This document shows, one piece after another, positions 1-6,176 of a stretch of DNA of 10,076 bases. Numbering within the stretch: the first letter of the stretch is position 1; the number at the start of each line of letters is the position of its first letter. The translations under genes and the position numbers were made by a program. The stretch spans positions 1-10,076 of the forward strand of contig SCTE01000403.1 of assembly GCA_004298915.1 (NCBI GenBank), read 5' to 3'. Below the pieces are notes generated by a model. The model saw only the letters and a list, made by a program, of their open reading frames with translations, was not told the DNA's origin and made no database searches. The stretch is from Chloroflexota bacterium (lineage in GTDB: Bacteria; Chloroflexota; Limnocylindria; Limnocylindrales; CSP1-4).

Positions 1-548
1 CACCCGGCGAGTCCGACTTCACCCGGGCCGCGCGGCAGCAGGAGGTCATCTCCGGCTTACGCGATGCGGTGGTCAAGCGTGGTTTCCTGAGCGACCCGGT
101 CAAGCTCATGCAGGCCCTCGGGCGATCGATGTCGACCAACGTCCCGCGCGAGATCCTGCCCGAGCTCGCCGACGTCATGGCCAAGGTGGATCGAGCCCAC
201 ACGTTCCGGACGGTGATCAGGGCGCCGCTGGTCCAGTCCGCCTTCGATTCGCGTGGCGCGATCCAGGTCCCGGACATCGCCGGCATCCGGGCCCTCGCCG
301 CCACCATCTTCCCCGAGGCCGGGACGCTCCCGCTCAGCGAGTTCGCCGCACCGCCGCCGGCGACGAGTGGGTCAGGTTCGGGCACGGGCAGTTGCGCTCC
401 GGCCCCGACGACCGCCCCGGCGCCGACGCCCTCGGTGGCGCCGAGCCCGACCGCGCCTCCGAGCCCATCCCCCGCACCGACGCTCGCGCCAACGCCGGTC
501 GCGACGCCCACGCCCGCCCCAACGCCGAGCCCGTCACCAACGCCCTGA
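1..548 (+). CDS. LytR-CpsA-Psr (LCP) family protein, C-terminal part
   Basis: This is the 3' end of a gene that begins before the window; the frame is open from base 3 and stops at TGA 546-548. LCP proteins are membrane-anchored enzymes that attach glycopolymers to the cell wall outside the membrane. The support is the segment near base 9 reading ESDFTRAARQQEVISGLRDA, which matches the conserved end of the LCP domain (the SDF-x-R-x-x-RQQ pattern), followed by a helical stretch of about 90 residues. The last 70 or so residues are a low-complexity tail of Pro, Ala, Ser and Thr with one Cys, likely an extended wall-spanning or disordered segment. The catalytic Arg/Asp residues lie upstream and cannot be checked. 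It converges on the next gene. Family membership is fairly sure; the exact polymer is unknown. Confidence 0.8.
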   Translation, partial: PGESDFTRAARQQEVISGLRDAVVKRGFLSDPVKLMQALGRSMSTNVPREILPELADVMAKVDRAHTFRTVIRAPLVQSAFDSRGAIQVPDIAGIRALAATIFPEAGTLPLSEFAAPPPATSGSGSGTGSCAPAPTTAPAPTPSVAPSPTAPPSPSPAPTLAPTPVATPTPAPTPSPSPTP

Positions 549-608
549 TCGTCCGCCGCGGCTTTGCCGGACGTCGGGCCGCCGCGCGGCAGGTCAGCCG
601 GCGGCAGG
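549..608. other. convergent intergenic gap
   Basis: These 60 bases separate two convergent genes. They are GC-rich and contain the short palindrome GCCGCGCGGC at 581-590, but there is no stem followed by a T tract, so no terminator is called. The first copy of a 15-bp tandem duplication starts at 588. Confidence 0.4.
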
Positions 609-617
609 TCAGCCGGC
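588..617. repeat. 15-bp tandem duplication over a stop codon
   Basis: The unit GGCAGGTCAGCCGGC occurs twice in perfect tandem at 588-602 and 603-617. The right copy contains the TGA stop (609-611) of the minus-strand DUF1801 gene. The left copy contains a second in-frame TGA at 594-596, so readthrough of the first stop would add only a few residues (P-A-A-G). It looks like a simple slippage duplication. Confidence 0.85.
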
Positions 618-1052
618 GGCCTTCTTGAGGAGCGTGCCGATCCGACGCTCGTCAGCCGGGGTGAGCTCGGTGAGGGCGAACGACGTCGGCCACATCGCGC
701 CATCATCGAGGTGCGCGGCATCGTTGAAGCCGAGGGTCGCGTAGCGGGTCTTGAACTTCCCAGCCGGTTGGAAGAAGCAGACGACCTTGCCATCCCTCGC
801 GTAGGCCGGCATCCCGTACCAGGTCTTGGCCGACAGCGACGGGGCGTTGGCCTGAACGAGCGCGTGGATGCGTTCGGCTAGGATGCGGTCCGATTGCGGC
901 ATCTCGGCGATCCTCGCGAGCGCCTCGGCTTCTCCGGCGGCCGCGTCGTCCTTCGTTCGGGCCTCGGCGCGCTGCTCTCGGGCACGCTCCCTCATGGCGG
1001 CCTTCTCCTCGTCGGAAAAGGTCCTGCTCGCAGGCTTCCTGGTAGCGCTCAT
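609..1052 (-). CDS. DUF1801 (YdhG-like) domain protein
   Basis: This is a 147-residue cytosolic protein. Residues about 10-50 form a charged, probably helical N-terminal region rich in Glu, Arg and Ala. The DUF1801 core runs from about residue 53 to the end and shows the family hallmark TWYGMPAY (77-84), then GKVVCFF (88-94) and a lysine-rich strand ending in YATLGF. Members of this superfamily (YdhG, frataxin-like fold) have been proposed to bind iron, but most have no proven function, so none is assigned. The start is ATG at 1052 because GGAGGA at 1060-1065 lies 7 nt upstream; a longer frame to 1139 exists but its extra 29 residues look non-coding. The gene is convergent with the LCP gene and divergent from the next gene. 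Confidence 0.87.
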   Translation of the reverse strand: MSATRKPASRTFSDEEKAAMRERAREQRAEARTKDDAAAGEAEALARIAEMPQSDRILAERIHALVQANAPSLSAKTWYGMPAYARDGKVVCFFQPAGKFKTRYATLGFNDAAHLDDGAMWPTSFALTELTPADERRIGTLLKKAAG

Positions 1053-1059
1053 CGAGATG

Positions 1060-1065
1060 TCCTCC
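1060..1065 (-). promoter_or_regulatory. Shine-Dalgarno that fixes the DUF1801 start
   Basis: The minus strand reads GGAGGA here, 7 nt before ATG at 1052. This is a near-perfect anti-16S match and it decides against the longer frame starting at 1139. Confidence 0.85.
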
Positions 1066-1170
1066 GTTTGCCCTCCGGGGTTCCTGGATCCTACGGGACC
1101 CGAGGCGAGGTCCGCTCCGATCTGCCCATCTCCCGGCAAGAGGCGTGCGTGATGCTGACGTCATCCCTAG

Positions 1171-1190
1171 CCGTCGTCCACAAACGACGG
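1171..1190. promoter_or_regulatory. inverted repeat, possible operator
   Basis: CCGTCGT (1171-1177) and ACGACGG (1184-1190) form a perfect 7-bp inverted repeat around a 6-nt spacer (CCACAA). It lies about 83 bp before the GTG at 1274 and about 118 bp before the ATG at 1052, where an operator for a divergent pair could sit. No T tract follows, so a terminator is less likely. No matching regulator is visible in the window. Confidence 0.3.
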
Positions 1191-1260
1191 GCATCCCCGC
1201 GTCCATCTGGAATTCGCAATGATCGGCCGCTACCTTCTGCGACAACGAGCCTGACAGCTG

Positions 1261-1266
1261 AAGGAG
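1261..1266 (+). promoter_or_regulatory. Shine-Dalgarno for the membrane protein gene
   Basis: AAGGAG lies 7 nt before the GTG at 1274 and supports this non-ATG start. Confidence 0.85.
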
Positions 1267-1273
1267 TCCCGGC

Positions 1274-1939
1274 GTGGAAATCATCAACACCGACGGTCTT
1301 GTCCTCTTCGGACCTGGGTCTGAGTGGCTCTGGTCGACGATCAGCGGCATTGTCACCATGGTGTCGCTCGTCGCGATCTTCCGCCAACTTCGGGTCCAGG
1401 CGGCCCAGGGAGCCATAGAGCAGCTCGCGGAGTTCCGACGCGAGGCGTACTCGGAGCAGATGCTGCGGTACGAGCTCGACGTGATGGTCGCTCTTCGCGA
1501 TCACGAGGATCCCGCGGACATCCCGGATGCGGCAGTCCTCGGGATCGGGGATTACTGGGAGAACTTCGCGACATTGGCCCGTGGCGGCTACCGCGATGCG
1601 AAGCTGCTCTGGCGGTTGGACTCCGTCTCTCCTCAGATCGTATGGGCGTGGCTGGCGCCGTGGGTTCGGAAGGCGCGAGCCGAATCCCGCTTCGGGATCG
1701 GGTCCTACGATCACCTGGAGTGGCTCGCCGGGCTCATGGCGGAGATGGACCGCAGCGCAGGCAGACCAGCCATCACCCACGCCATGGTCGCGAGCCACAC
1801 CGGACCATGGATCACCCTGCACCAGGAGCTGATTTGGTACGCACAGGCGCTACGGGGCGACACCATCGCGCCACCCGCAGACCCGGCCGCCCGAGAGCGA
1901 GCGCGAGGTAGGTCGGGGCCGCGATCCGATCCCCACTAG
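1274..1939 (+). CDS. single-pass membrane protein, DUF4760-like
   Basis: This is a 221-residue protein of unknown function. It has a short N-terminus, one hydrophobic segment at about residues 18-36 (WLWSTISGIVTMVSLVAIF), then a helical cytosolic domain beginning with RQLRVQAAQ. The pattern of one membrane helix, a Gln/Arg-rich helix, then a YWENFATLARGGYRD motif (94-107) and W/L-rich helices up to about residue 193 resembles the DUF4760 family as I know it; the match was not searched. The C-terminus (about 198-221) is a polar Pro/Arg/Ala tail, probably disordered. The GTG start has AAGGAG 7 nt upstream. It is transcribed alone, divergent from the DUF1801 gene and convergent with the tRNA. 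No catalytic motif is evident. Confidence 0.8.
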   Translation: MEIINTDGLVLFGPGSEWLWSTISGIVTMVSLVAIFRQLRVQAAQGAIEQLAEFRREAYSEQMLRYELDVMVALRDHEDPADIPDAAVLGIGDYWENFATLARGGYRDAKLLWRLDSVSPQIVWAWLAPWVRKARAESRFGIGSYDHLEWLAGLMAEMDRSAGRPAITHAMVASHTGPWITLHQELIWYAQALRGDTIAPPADPAARERARGRSGPRSDPH

Positions 1940-2072
1940 GGATGGACGCCGTCCTGCCGGCGCAAACGATTCGTCGTCATGACCCGTCCGGCACGGTGCG
2001 TCTCTTGCTACCCTCTCGCGACCGCCGCACAACACGCGATCCTCCAGGATCGTGCATCTGAAACGGGGGAAT
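1940..2072. other. convergent intergenic region
   Basis: This 133-bp stretch separates the end of the membrane protein gene from the 3' end of the tRNA. It contains one clear stem-loop (2035-2054) and nothing else that I can support. Confidence 0.5.
2035..2054. terminator. candidate terminator stem-loop between convergent units
   Basis: CGATCC (2037-2042) pairs perfectly with GGATCG (2047-2052) around a 4-nt loop; a G-U and a C-G pair extend it on the plus strand. It begins about 20 nt beyond the tRNA 3' end and could end the tRNA transcript, or the plus-strand gene, or both. The following bases on the minus strand are only mildly T-rich (TGTTGT), so the call is tentative. Confidence 0.4.
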
Positions 2073-2149
2073 TGGTCGGGGCGGCCGGATTTGAACCGAC
2101 GACCACCAGTCCCCCAGACTGGTGCGCTACCAGACTGCGCCACGCCCCG
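2073..2149 (-). tRNA. tRNA-Pro (anticodon GGG)
   Basis: This is a complete 77-nt cloverleaf. The 7-bp acceptor stem CGGGGCG/CGCCCCG opens with the C1-G72 pair typical of bacterial tRNA-Pro. The D arm is GCGC/GCGC. The anticodon stem CCAGT/ACTGG encloses the loop CTGGGGG, giving anticodon GGG (plus-strand 2113-2115) with G37, and reading CCC and CCU. The T arm has the loop TTCAAAT. The discriminator base is A and the 3' CCA is encoded (2073-2075). It lies on the same strand as the large operon, 32 nt after its last stop codon, so it may be cotranscribed or have its own promoter; TAGACT 12 nt upstream of the 5' end is a weak -10 candidate with no clear -35. Confidence 0.97.
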
Positions 2150-2181
2150 ACAGGCCGGTGGAGTCTAGCAGAGGGACCGGC

Positions 2182-2421
2182 TCAGCCCGCTTCCCGGGCT
2201 TCCTGCAATCGAGCGTCGAGCCAGCCCTTGCCGACGCCACAGCCCGGCGGCACGACCCCCTGCCGACCCTCGACGAGCGCGAACAGGTAGGCGACCTGCC
2301 ACGGCTGCAGGATGTAGCCGCGTCCGTCGCCCGCAAGGACGCGCTGGGCGGCCTCGGCGTCGGGACCCTGGAGCGCTTTCGCACCTTCGGGACGACTCGC
2401 GCCGCCGGCCTCGGAGGTCAC
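2182..2421 (-). CDS. 79-residue protein of unknown function, translationally coupled to gpsA
   Basis: The GTG start (2419-2421) overlaps the gpsA stop as GTGA, and GGAG lies 4 nt upstream within a G-rich run, so coupled translation is likely. Codon use shows the strong third-position GC bias of the neighbours. Residues 1-20 are polar; 21-33 look helical. Residues 37-50 (YILQPWQVAYLFAL) then 56-68 (VVPPGCGVGKGWL) resemble a Q-type motif followed by a Walker A loop, as at the start of superfamily 2 helicases or phage terminase ATPases. However, the Ser/Thr after GK is Gly66 and no Walker B follows, because the gene ends at residue 79. An active ATPase is therefore unlikely. I do not recognise the family. 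It is the last protein gene of the operon, just before tRNA-Pro. Confidence 0.7.
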   Translation of the reverse strand: MTSEAGGASRPEGAKALQGPDAEAAQRVLAGDGRGYILQPWQVAYLFALVEGRQGVVPPGCGVGKGWLDARLQEAREAG

Positions 2422-3479
2422 CCCGCTCCCCCGTCGCCGGTGGCAAGGCGATCTGCCCAGGCGCGGAAATCGGCCAGCTCGTCCTTCGATTCCCGGGCCA
2501 GGAGGTCGACCAGGCAGCGCTGCACGCTCTTGCCCTCGAACAGCGCGTTGTGGACCTCGCGGGCGATCGGCATGTCCACGCCGAGCCGGGTCGCGAGGCC
2601 GATCGCGGCATCGACGGTGTAGGCGCCCTCGGCGACGCCGGGCAGCGAACCCTCGATCTCGCGCCAGGCACGACCCTTGGCCAGCTCCTCGCCAAGGCGG
2701 TGATTCCGGGACAGTTTCGAGCCGCACGTCGCGATGACATCGCCGATCCCGGCGAGCCCGGCGAACGTCAGCGGGTTGGCCCCTGCTGCGATCCCGAGGC
2801 GCATCATCTCGGCCAGGCCACGGGTCATCAGGCCGGCCTTGCCGTTGTCCCCGAATCCGAGGCCGTCGGCGGCACCGGCGGCGATCGCGATCACGTTCTT
2901 GAGGGCCCCGCACAGCTCGACGCCCAGGACGTCGGTGTTCGTGTAGAGGCGGAACTCGCGGCGCGACAGCCGGGCGACGATCCGATCGGCAAGGGCTTCG
3001 TCCGACGCGGCGACGACCGCGGAGGCCGGCAGGCCGGATGCGATCTCGAGGGCCAGGTTCGGGCCGGACAGCGCCGCCACCCGGTCCGGGGCGATGTCAC
3101 CGGCGGCGGCGATGACCTCGGTCATGCGCAGCAACGTGCCCGCCTCGAGGCCCTTGACGACCGACAGGACGTCGGCGCGATCGGGGATCGACCGCCCGAT
3201 CCGGGTCATGGTCTCGCGGAGGTGCGCCGACGGCACGGCGATGATCACGAAGTCCGCCGCAGCCAGGTCCGCCGGGTCGGCCGTCGGGCGCACCGCCTCG
3301 GGCAGCTCGATCCCGGGGAGCCGGCGTTCGTTCCGCCGCTCGGCGGCAAGGCGCGCGGCGGTCTCGGCCGAGTGGCACACGAGCGTCACCGGCTCGACCT
3401 TCGCGATGATCAGGGCAAGGGTCGTCCCCCACGCCCCACTGCCGACGATGGCGACCCGCGCCGGTCCCTCAGCGCTCAC
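2418..3479 (-). CDS. gpsA: NAD(P)H-dependent glycerol-3-phosphate dehydrogenase
   Basis: GpsA reduces dihydroxyacetone phosphate to sn-glycerol-3-phosphate in the cytosol, the backbone for phospholipids. At 353 residues it is slightly longer than the usual 330-340. The N-terminal Rossmann domain has GSGAWGT (13-19), VVKG with Lys109, and SGPN (138-141). The C-terminal helical domain has the catalytic Lys194 in GALKN, DNGKA (211-215) with Arg220, GDVIATC (246-252) and SRNHRLG (257-263), all standard family motifs. The start is GTG at 3479, 27 nt after the der stop; the only upstream purine run is GGGCGAG. A 7-bp inverted repeat lies 2 nt before this GTG. In many bacteria plsY stands between der and gpsA, but not here. 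The product feeds the same pathway as the PlsC domain encoded upstream. Confidence 0.98.
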   Translation of the reverse strand: MSAEGPARVAIVGSGAWGTTLALIIAKVEPVTLVCHSAETAARLAAERRNERRLPGIELPEAVRPTADPADLAAADFVIIAVPSAHLRETMTRIGRSIPDRADVLSVVKGLEAGTLLRMTEVIAAAGDIAPDRVAALSGPNLALEIASGLPASAVVAASDEALADRIVARLSRREFRLYTNTDVLGVELCGALKNVIAIAAGAADGLGFGDNGKAGLMTRGLAEMMRLGIAAGANPLTFAGLAGIGDVIATCGSKLSRNHRLGEELAKGRAWREIEGSLPGVAEGAYTVDAAIGLATRLGVDMPIAREVHNALFEGKSVQRCLVDLLARESKDELADFRAWADRLATGDGGAG

Positions 3480-3481
3480 GA

Positions 3482-3509
3482 TGACGCTCGCCCATCGTCC
3501 GAAGCGTCA
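3482..3509 (-). promoter_or_regulatory. inverted repeat at the der/gpsA junction
   Basis: TGACGCT (3482-3488) and AGCGTCA (3503-3509) form a perfect 7-bp stem around a 14-nt loop. One arm contains the der stop codon and the other ends 2 nt before the gpsA GTG. In the transcript this could make gpsA translation depend on ribosomes finishing der. The role is inferred; only the repeat is seen. Confidence 0.35.
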
Positions 3510-5177
3510 GCGCCCGGAGGCATCCGCCGGCCGCCGCGCGGCCGAACGCGGGCGCCCCGTCCCCGCGGCCTTCGCCACGCCCTTGGTCCGCTTCGCGGGA
3601 CCGCGGCGCTCGGGCTTCCGTTCGATCCGGACGCCGGCTCGCTCCCGGAACACGAGCCGCAGCGGCGTGCCGAGGAAGCCGAACGTCTCGCGCAGCCGGT
3701 TCTCGAGGTATCGCTGGTAGCTGAAGTGGACGTTGGCCGCCTCGCGGGCGAAGAACACGAACGTCGGCGGTGCGATCGCCGCCTGGGTCGCGTAGAAGAT
3801 CTTGGGCCGCTTGCCCTTGACCATCGGTGGCTGCTGGCGCTCGGAGGCTGCCGTCACGACCCGGTTCAGCTCGCCGGTGCCGACCCGGCGCCGGCGTTCC
3901 GCCCAGACATCCACGGCGAGCTCCAGGACCCGCCCGATCCGCTGGCCGGTCCTGGCCGAGATGCTCACGACCGGCGCGAAGTCGAGGAACGGCGCCTCGT
4001 GGCGGATCCATTCGACGTACGTCTCGAACGTCTTGCCGGTCTTGTCCTCGACCGCGTCCCACTTGTTGATCGCGATGACCAGGCCCTTGCCCTCCTCGAC
4101 CACGTAGCCCGCTACGTGGGCGTCCTGGGCGGTCAGCCCGTCGACCCCATCGACGAGCAGGACCGCGACGTCGCAGCGGGCGATGGCCCGGATGCTTCGG
4201 AGGGTCGAGTAGCGTTCCGCCGCAGGCCCGGAGGCCACCTTTCCGCGCCGGCGGATGCCGGCCGTGTCGATGAGGACGACCTCGGTCCGGCCCCACGCGA
4301 CCCGGGAATCGATCGCGTCCCGGGTCGTGCCGGGAATGTCGCTGACGATCGTGCGTTCCTCGCCGAGCAGGGCGTTGATCAGGCTCGACTTGCCGACATT
4401 GGGCCGGCCGACGAACGCGATCGCCGGCGGCGCGTCGTCGCTCGAGGCGGCGAGCATGGCGTCCCACCGGGCCGCCTCGGCCTCGTCACCGGAGAGGTCG
4501 GCGGCATCGAGGGCATCGTCACCAGTCGATGCCTCGAGCCCGTCCTCGAGATCGTCACCATCCTCGCCGACGATGAACGGGCGCAGGCTGCCGCGGGCGA
4601 CCGAATCGGCGAACGCGTCGGCTTCATCGGCCCGGGCCTTGCGCGCCAGCTCGGCCTCCGACTCGGGCGGGAAAGCCCGGACGAGCTCGTCGAGCAGGTC
4701 GGCCACGCCTCGCCCGTGGTTCGCCGCGATCGGATAGGTGTGCTCCCAGCCGAGGGACCAGAACTCGGCCGCGTCGAGCTCCCGCTTCGGGTTGTCGGCC
4801 TTGTTGGCGGCGACGAACAGCGGGACGCGGGCGAGCCGGAGCAGCTCGGAGGCTTCCTGGTCGGCCGGGGTCAGCCCGGCGATCGAATCGACGACGAACA
4901 CGATGACATCGGCCTCCGCGATCGCCAGGCGCGCCTGGACCTGGACCTTGGCCTCGATCGGGTCGTCAGGATCGATCTCGAGGCCGCCGGTATCGACGAC
5001 GATGAAGCGCCGGCCGTTCCACTCGGCATCGCCGTACATGCGATCGCGCGTCGTCCGGGCGCGATCCTCCACGATCGCGTGCCGCTCTCCGAGGATCCGG
5101 TTGAAGAGCGTGCTCTTGCCGACGTTGGGCCGCCCGACGATCGCGACGACGGGCAGCGTGCCAGCGTGGGCGGGCAC
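3507..5177 (-). CDS. der: ribosome biogenesis GTPase Der (EngA)
   Basis: Der is a double GTPase that assists maturation of the 50S subunit. Both G domains are intact. GTPase 1 has GRPNVGKS (15-22), DTGG (62-65) and NKAD (125-128). GTPase 2 has GRPNVGKS (257-264), DTAG (304-307), NKWD (371-374) and SARTG (407-411). A KH-like domain follows at about 435-515. At 556 residues it exceeds the usual 435-490. The excess is an acidic linker of about 75 residues (about 174-248, rich in Asp, Glu, Ala) between the G domains and a basic tail (about 515-556, rich in Arg, Lys, Ala, Pro). The start is GTG, one nucleotide after the ispH TGA, with no clear Shine-Dalgarno and a GC-rich hairpin immediately upstream, so translation is probably coupled to ispH. 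Confidence 0.98.
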   Translation of the reverse strand: MPAHAGTLPVVAIVGRPNVGKSTLFNRILGERHAIVEDRARTTRDRMYGDAEWNGRRFIVVDTGGLEIDPDDPIEAKVQVQARLAIAEADVIVFVVDSIAGLTPADQEASELLRLARVPLFVAANKADNPKRELDAAEFWSLGWEHTYPIAANHGRGVADLLDELVRAFPPESEAELARKARADEADAFADSVARGSLRPFIVGEDGDDLEDGLEASTGDDALDAADLSGDEAEAARWDAMLAASSDDAPPAIAFVGRPNVGKSSLINALLGEERTIVSDIPGTTRDAIDSRVAWGRTEVVLIDTAGIRRRGKVASGPAAERYSTLRSIRAIARCDVAVLLVDGVDGLTAQDAHVAGYVVEEGKGLVIAINKWDAVEDKTGKTFETYVEWIRHEAPFLDFAPVVSISARTGQRIGRVLELAVDVWAERRRRVGTGELNRVVTAASERQQPPMVKGKRPKIFYATQAAIAPPTFVFFAREAANVHFSYQRYLENRLRETFGFLGTPLRLVFRERAGVRIERKPERRGPAKRTKGVAKAAGTGRPRSAARRPADASGR

Positions 5178-5178
5178 G

Positions 5179-6156
5179 TCAGCCCGCGCTCGCGGGCGTC
5201 GGGAGCGAGGTCGTGCGGCCGGCGGGGTGCGCCGCGACCGCGAACGCCGCGTCCGCCAGCTCCGCGGCTCTTGCCTGCGTGTCCGGCGTCCCGCCGATCT
5301 CGAGGATCCGCTGGGCGACCGCGTGGAGGTCCTCGATCGGGGTGGACGTGCCGCCCGTGACGCCCACGACGCGTCGATCCGCGAACGGCGCGGGGTCGTC
5401 GAGGTCGCGGACCGATTCGATCTGGAGGGCTGGCGTTCCGGCGATGCCGCACAGCCGCGTCAGCTCCTTCGTGTTGGCCGACGAACGACCGCCGACGACG
5501 ACCATCAGGTCCACCTCGCGCGCCGATTCGAGCGTGTCCTGCTGACGTCGGATCGTGACCGGACAGACGGTGTTGACGATCTTGAGCTCGTGGCTCCGGC
5601 CAACCATGAACGCGGCGAGCTTCTCGAACTTCCAGGGCGGCTGGGTGCTCTGCGAGATCAGGGCCATCCGCTTCTTGGCTGGGATCTTGCCCCAATCCTC
5701 TTCCTCGTCCACGACGATCGCATCGGGCGCGAAGCCAAGGAGGCCGACCACCTCGGGGTGCTTCGGGGTCCCGAGCAGGACGATCGTGTAGCCCTCCTCG
5801 ACGAGCCGGCTGAGCTCGCGCTGCTCCTGGATCACCCAGGTGCAGGTGCCGTCGATCACCTCAAGGCCACGCTCGGAGGCACGCTCCATCACCTCGGGGC
5901 GGACGCCGTGCGCGCGAATGACCACGGCGGCGCCGTGATCGACGTCATCGAGCGTATCCACCGTCCGGATGCCCAGCGCCTGGAGGTCCCGGACCACACC
6001 TTCGTTGTGCACGACCTGGCCGAGCGTGTGCGTCGCCTTGCCGGCGGCGCTTGCCTCCTTGGCCTTGTCGATGGCTTCGCGAACGCCATAGCAGAAGCCC
6101 GTGCGCTTCGCGATCCGGATGTCGGTGACGGTTCCCATACGTGCCGAGTATCGCAC
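5179..6156 (-). CDS. ispH: 4-hydroxy-3-methylbut-2-enyl diphosphate reductase (IspH/LytB)
   Basis: IspH is the [4Fe-4S] enzyme that makes IPP and DMAPP in the last step of the MEP isoprenoid pathway. The three cluster cysteines are Cys22 (TGFCYGV), Cys105 (DGTCTWV) and Cys198 (NTVCPVT). Substrate-site residues are also present: His50 (VVHNEG), His83 (RAHGV), His133 and Glu135 (PKHPEV), Thr171 (SQST), Ser225, Ser226 and Asn228 (RSSANT) and Ser271 (GGTSTP). The residue after the middle cysteine is Thr where most homologues have Pro. The last 30 residues are an Ala-rich extension. The GTG at 6156 is chosen because GAGGG lies 6 nt upstream; an ATG at 6138 lacks such a site but would give an equally complete enzyme. 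It lies 18 nt after cmk-plsC and 1 nt before der. Confidence 0.97.
   Translation of the reverse strand: MRYSARMGTVTDIRIAKRTGFCYGVREAIDKAKEASAAGKATHTLGQVVHNEGVVRDLQALGIRTVDTLDDVDHGAAVVIRAHGVRPEVMERASERGLEVIDGTCTWVIQEQRELSRLVEEGYTIVLLGTPKHPEVVGLLGFAPDAIVVDEEEDWGKIPAKKRMALISQSTQPPWKFEKLAAFMVGRSHELKIVNTVCPVTIRRQQDTLESAREVDLMVVVGGRSSANTKELTRLCGIAGTPALQIESVRDLDDPAPFADRRVVGVTGGTSTPIEDLHAVAQRILEIGGTPDTQARAAELADAAFAVAAHPAGRTTSLPTPASAG
5182..5197 (-). promoter_or_regulatory. GC-rich hairpin at the ispH/der junction
   Basis: GCCCGCG (5182-5188) and CGCGGGC (5191-5197) are perfect inverted arms around 2 nt. The hairpin covers the last ispH codons and ends 4 nt before the der GTG, where a Shine-Dalgarno would be expected but is not seen. 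Translational coupling through melting of this hairpin is an inference. Confidence 0.35.
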
Positions 6157-6160
6157 GGGC

Positions 6161-6176
6161 GACCCTCGAGACCCTC
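6161..6176 (-). promoter_or_regulatory. duplicated Shine-Dalgarno-like sequence before ispH
   Basis: On the minus strand GAGGGTC occurs twice with a 9-nt period. The copy nearer the gene places GAGGG 6 nt before the GTG at 6156. The farther copy overlaps the cmk-plsC stop codon. This is the main support for the GTG start of ispH. Confidence 0.5.

Larger units (their letters stand above)
1053..1273. other. divergent intergenic region
   Basis: This 221-bp region must hold the promoters of both divergent genes. It contains ribosome-binding sites at both ends, an inverted repeat at 1171-1190 and the palindrome TGACGTCA at 1156-1163. No convincing -35/-10 pair was found by eye on either strand, and no small coding frame with a start signal was seen. 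Confidence 0.5.

Noticed and set aside
1053..1139. Upstream extension of the DUF1801 gene to 1139
   Set aside because: The added residues look non-coding and a strong Shine-Dalgarno stands directly before the ATG at 1052.
2073..2182. tRNA-Pro as an attachment site of an integrated element
   Set aside because: No repeat of the tRNA 3' end and no integrase gene were seen in the window; the idea stays untested beyond it.
2184..2200. Stem AGCCCG/CGGGCT as the operon terminator
   Set aside because: The stem is only 6 bp, overlaps the last codons of the small gene and has no T tract on the minus strand.
1979..2290. Plus-strand open frame across the tRNA
   Set aside because: It crosses the tRNA gene antisense, has no ribosome-binding site and shows no protein-like composition.
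2422..2913. Upstream extension of the 79-codon gene to 2913
   Set aside because: The extension lies within gpsA in another frame and is Arg-rich; only the part after the gpsA stop has normal protein character.
2550..5360. Long plus-strand open frame of 936 codons
   Set aside because: It runs antisense to gpsA and der, whose motifs are unmistakable. High GC makes stop codons rare in the antisense frame, and its translation is repetitive in Asp, Arg, Gly with no motif.
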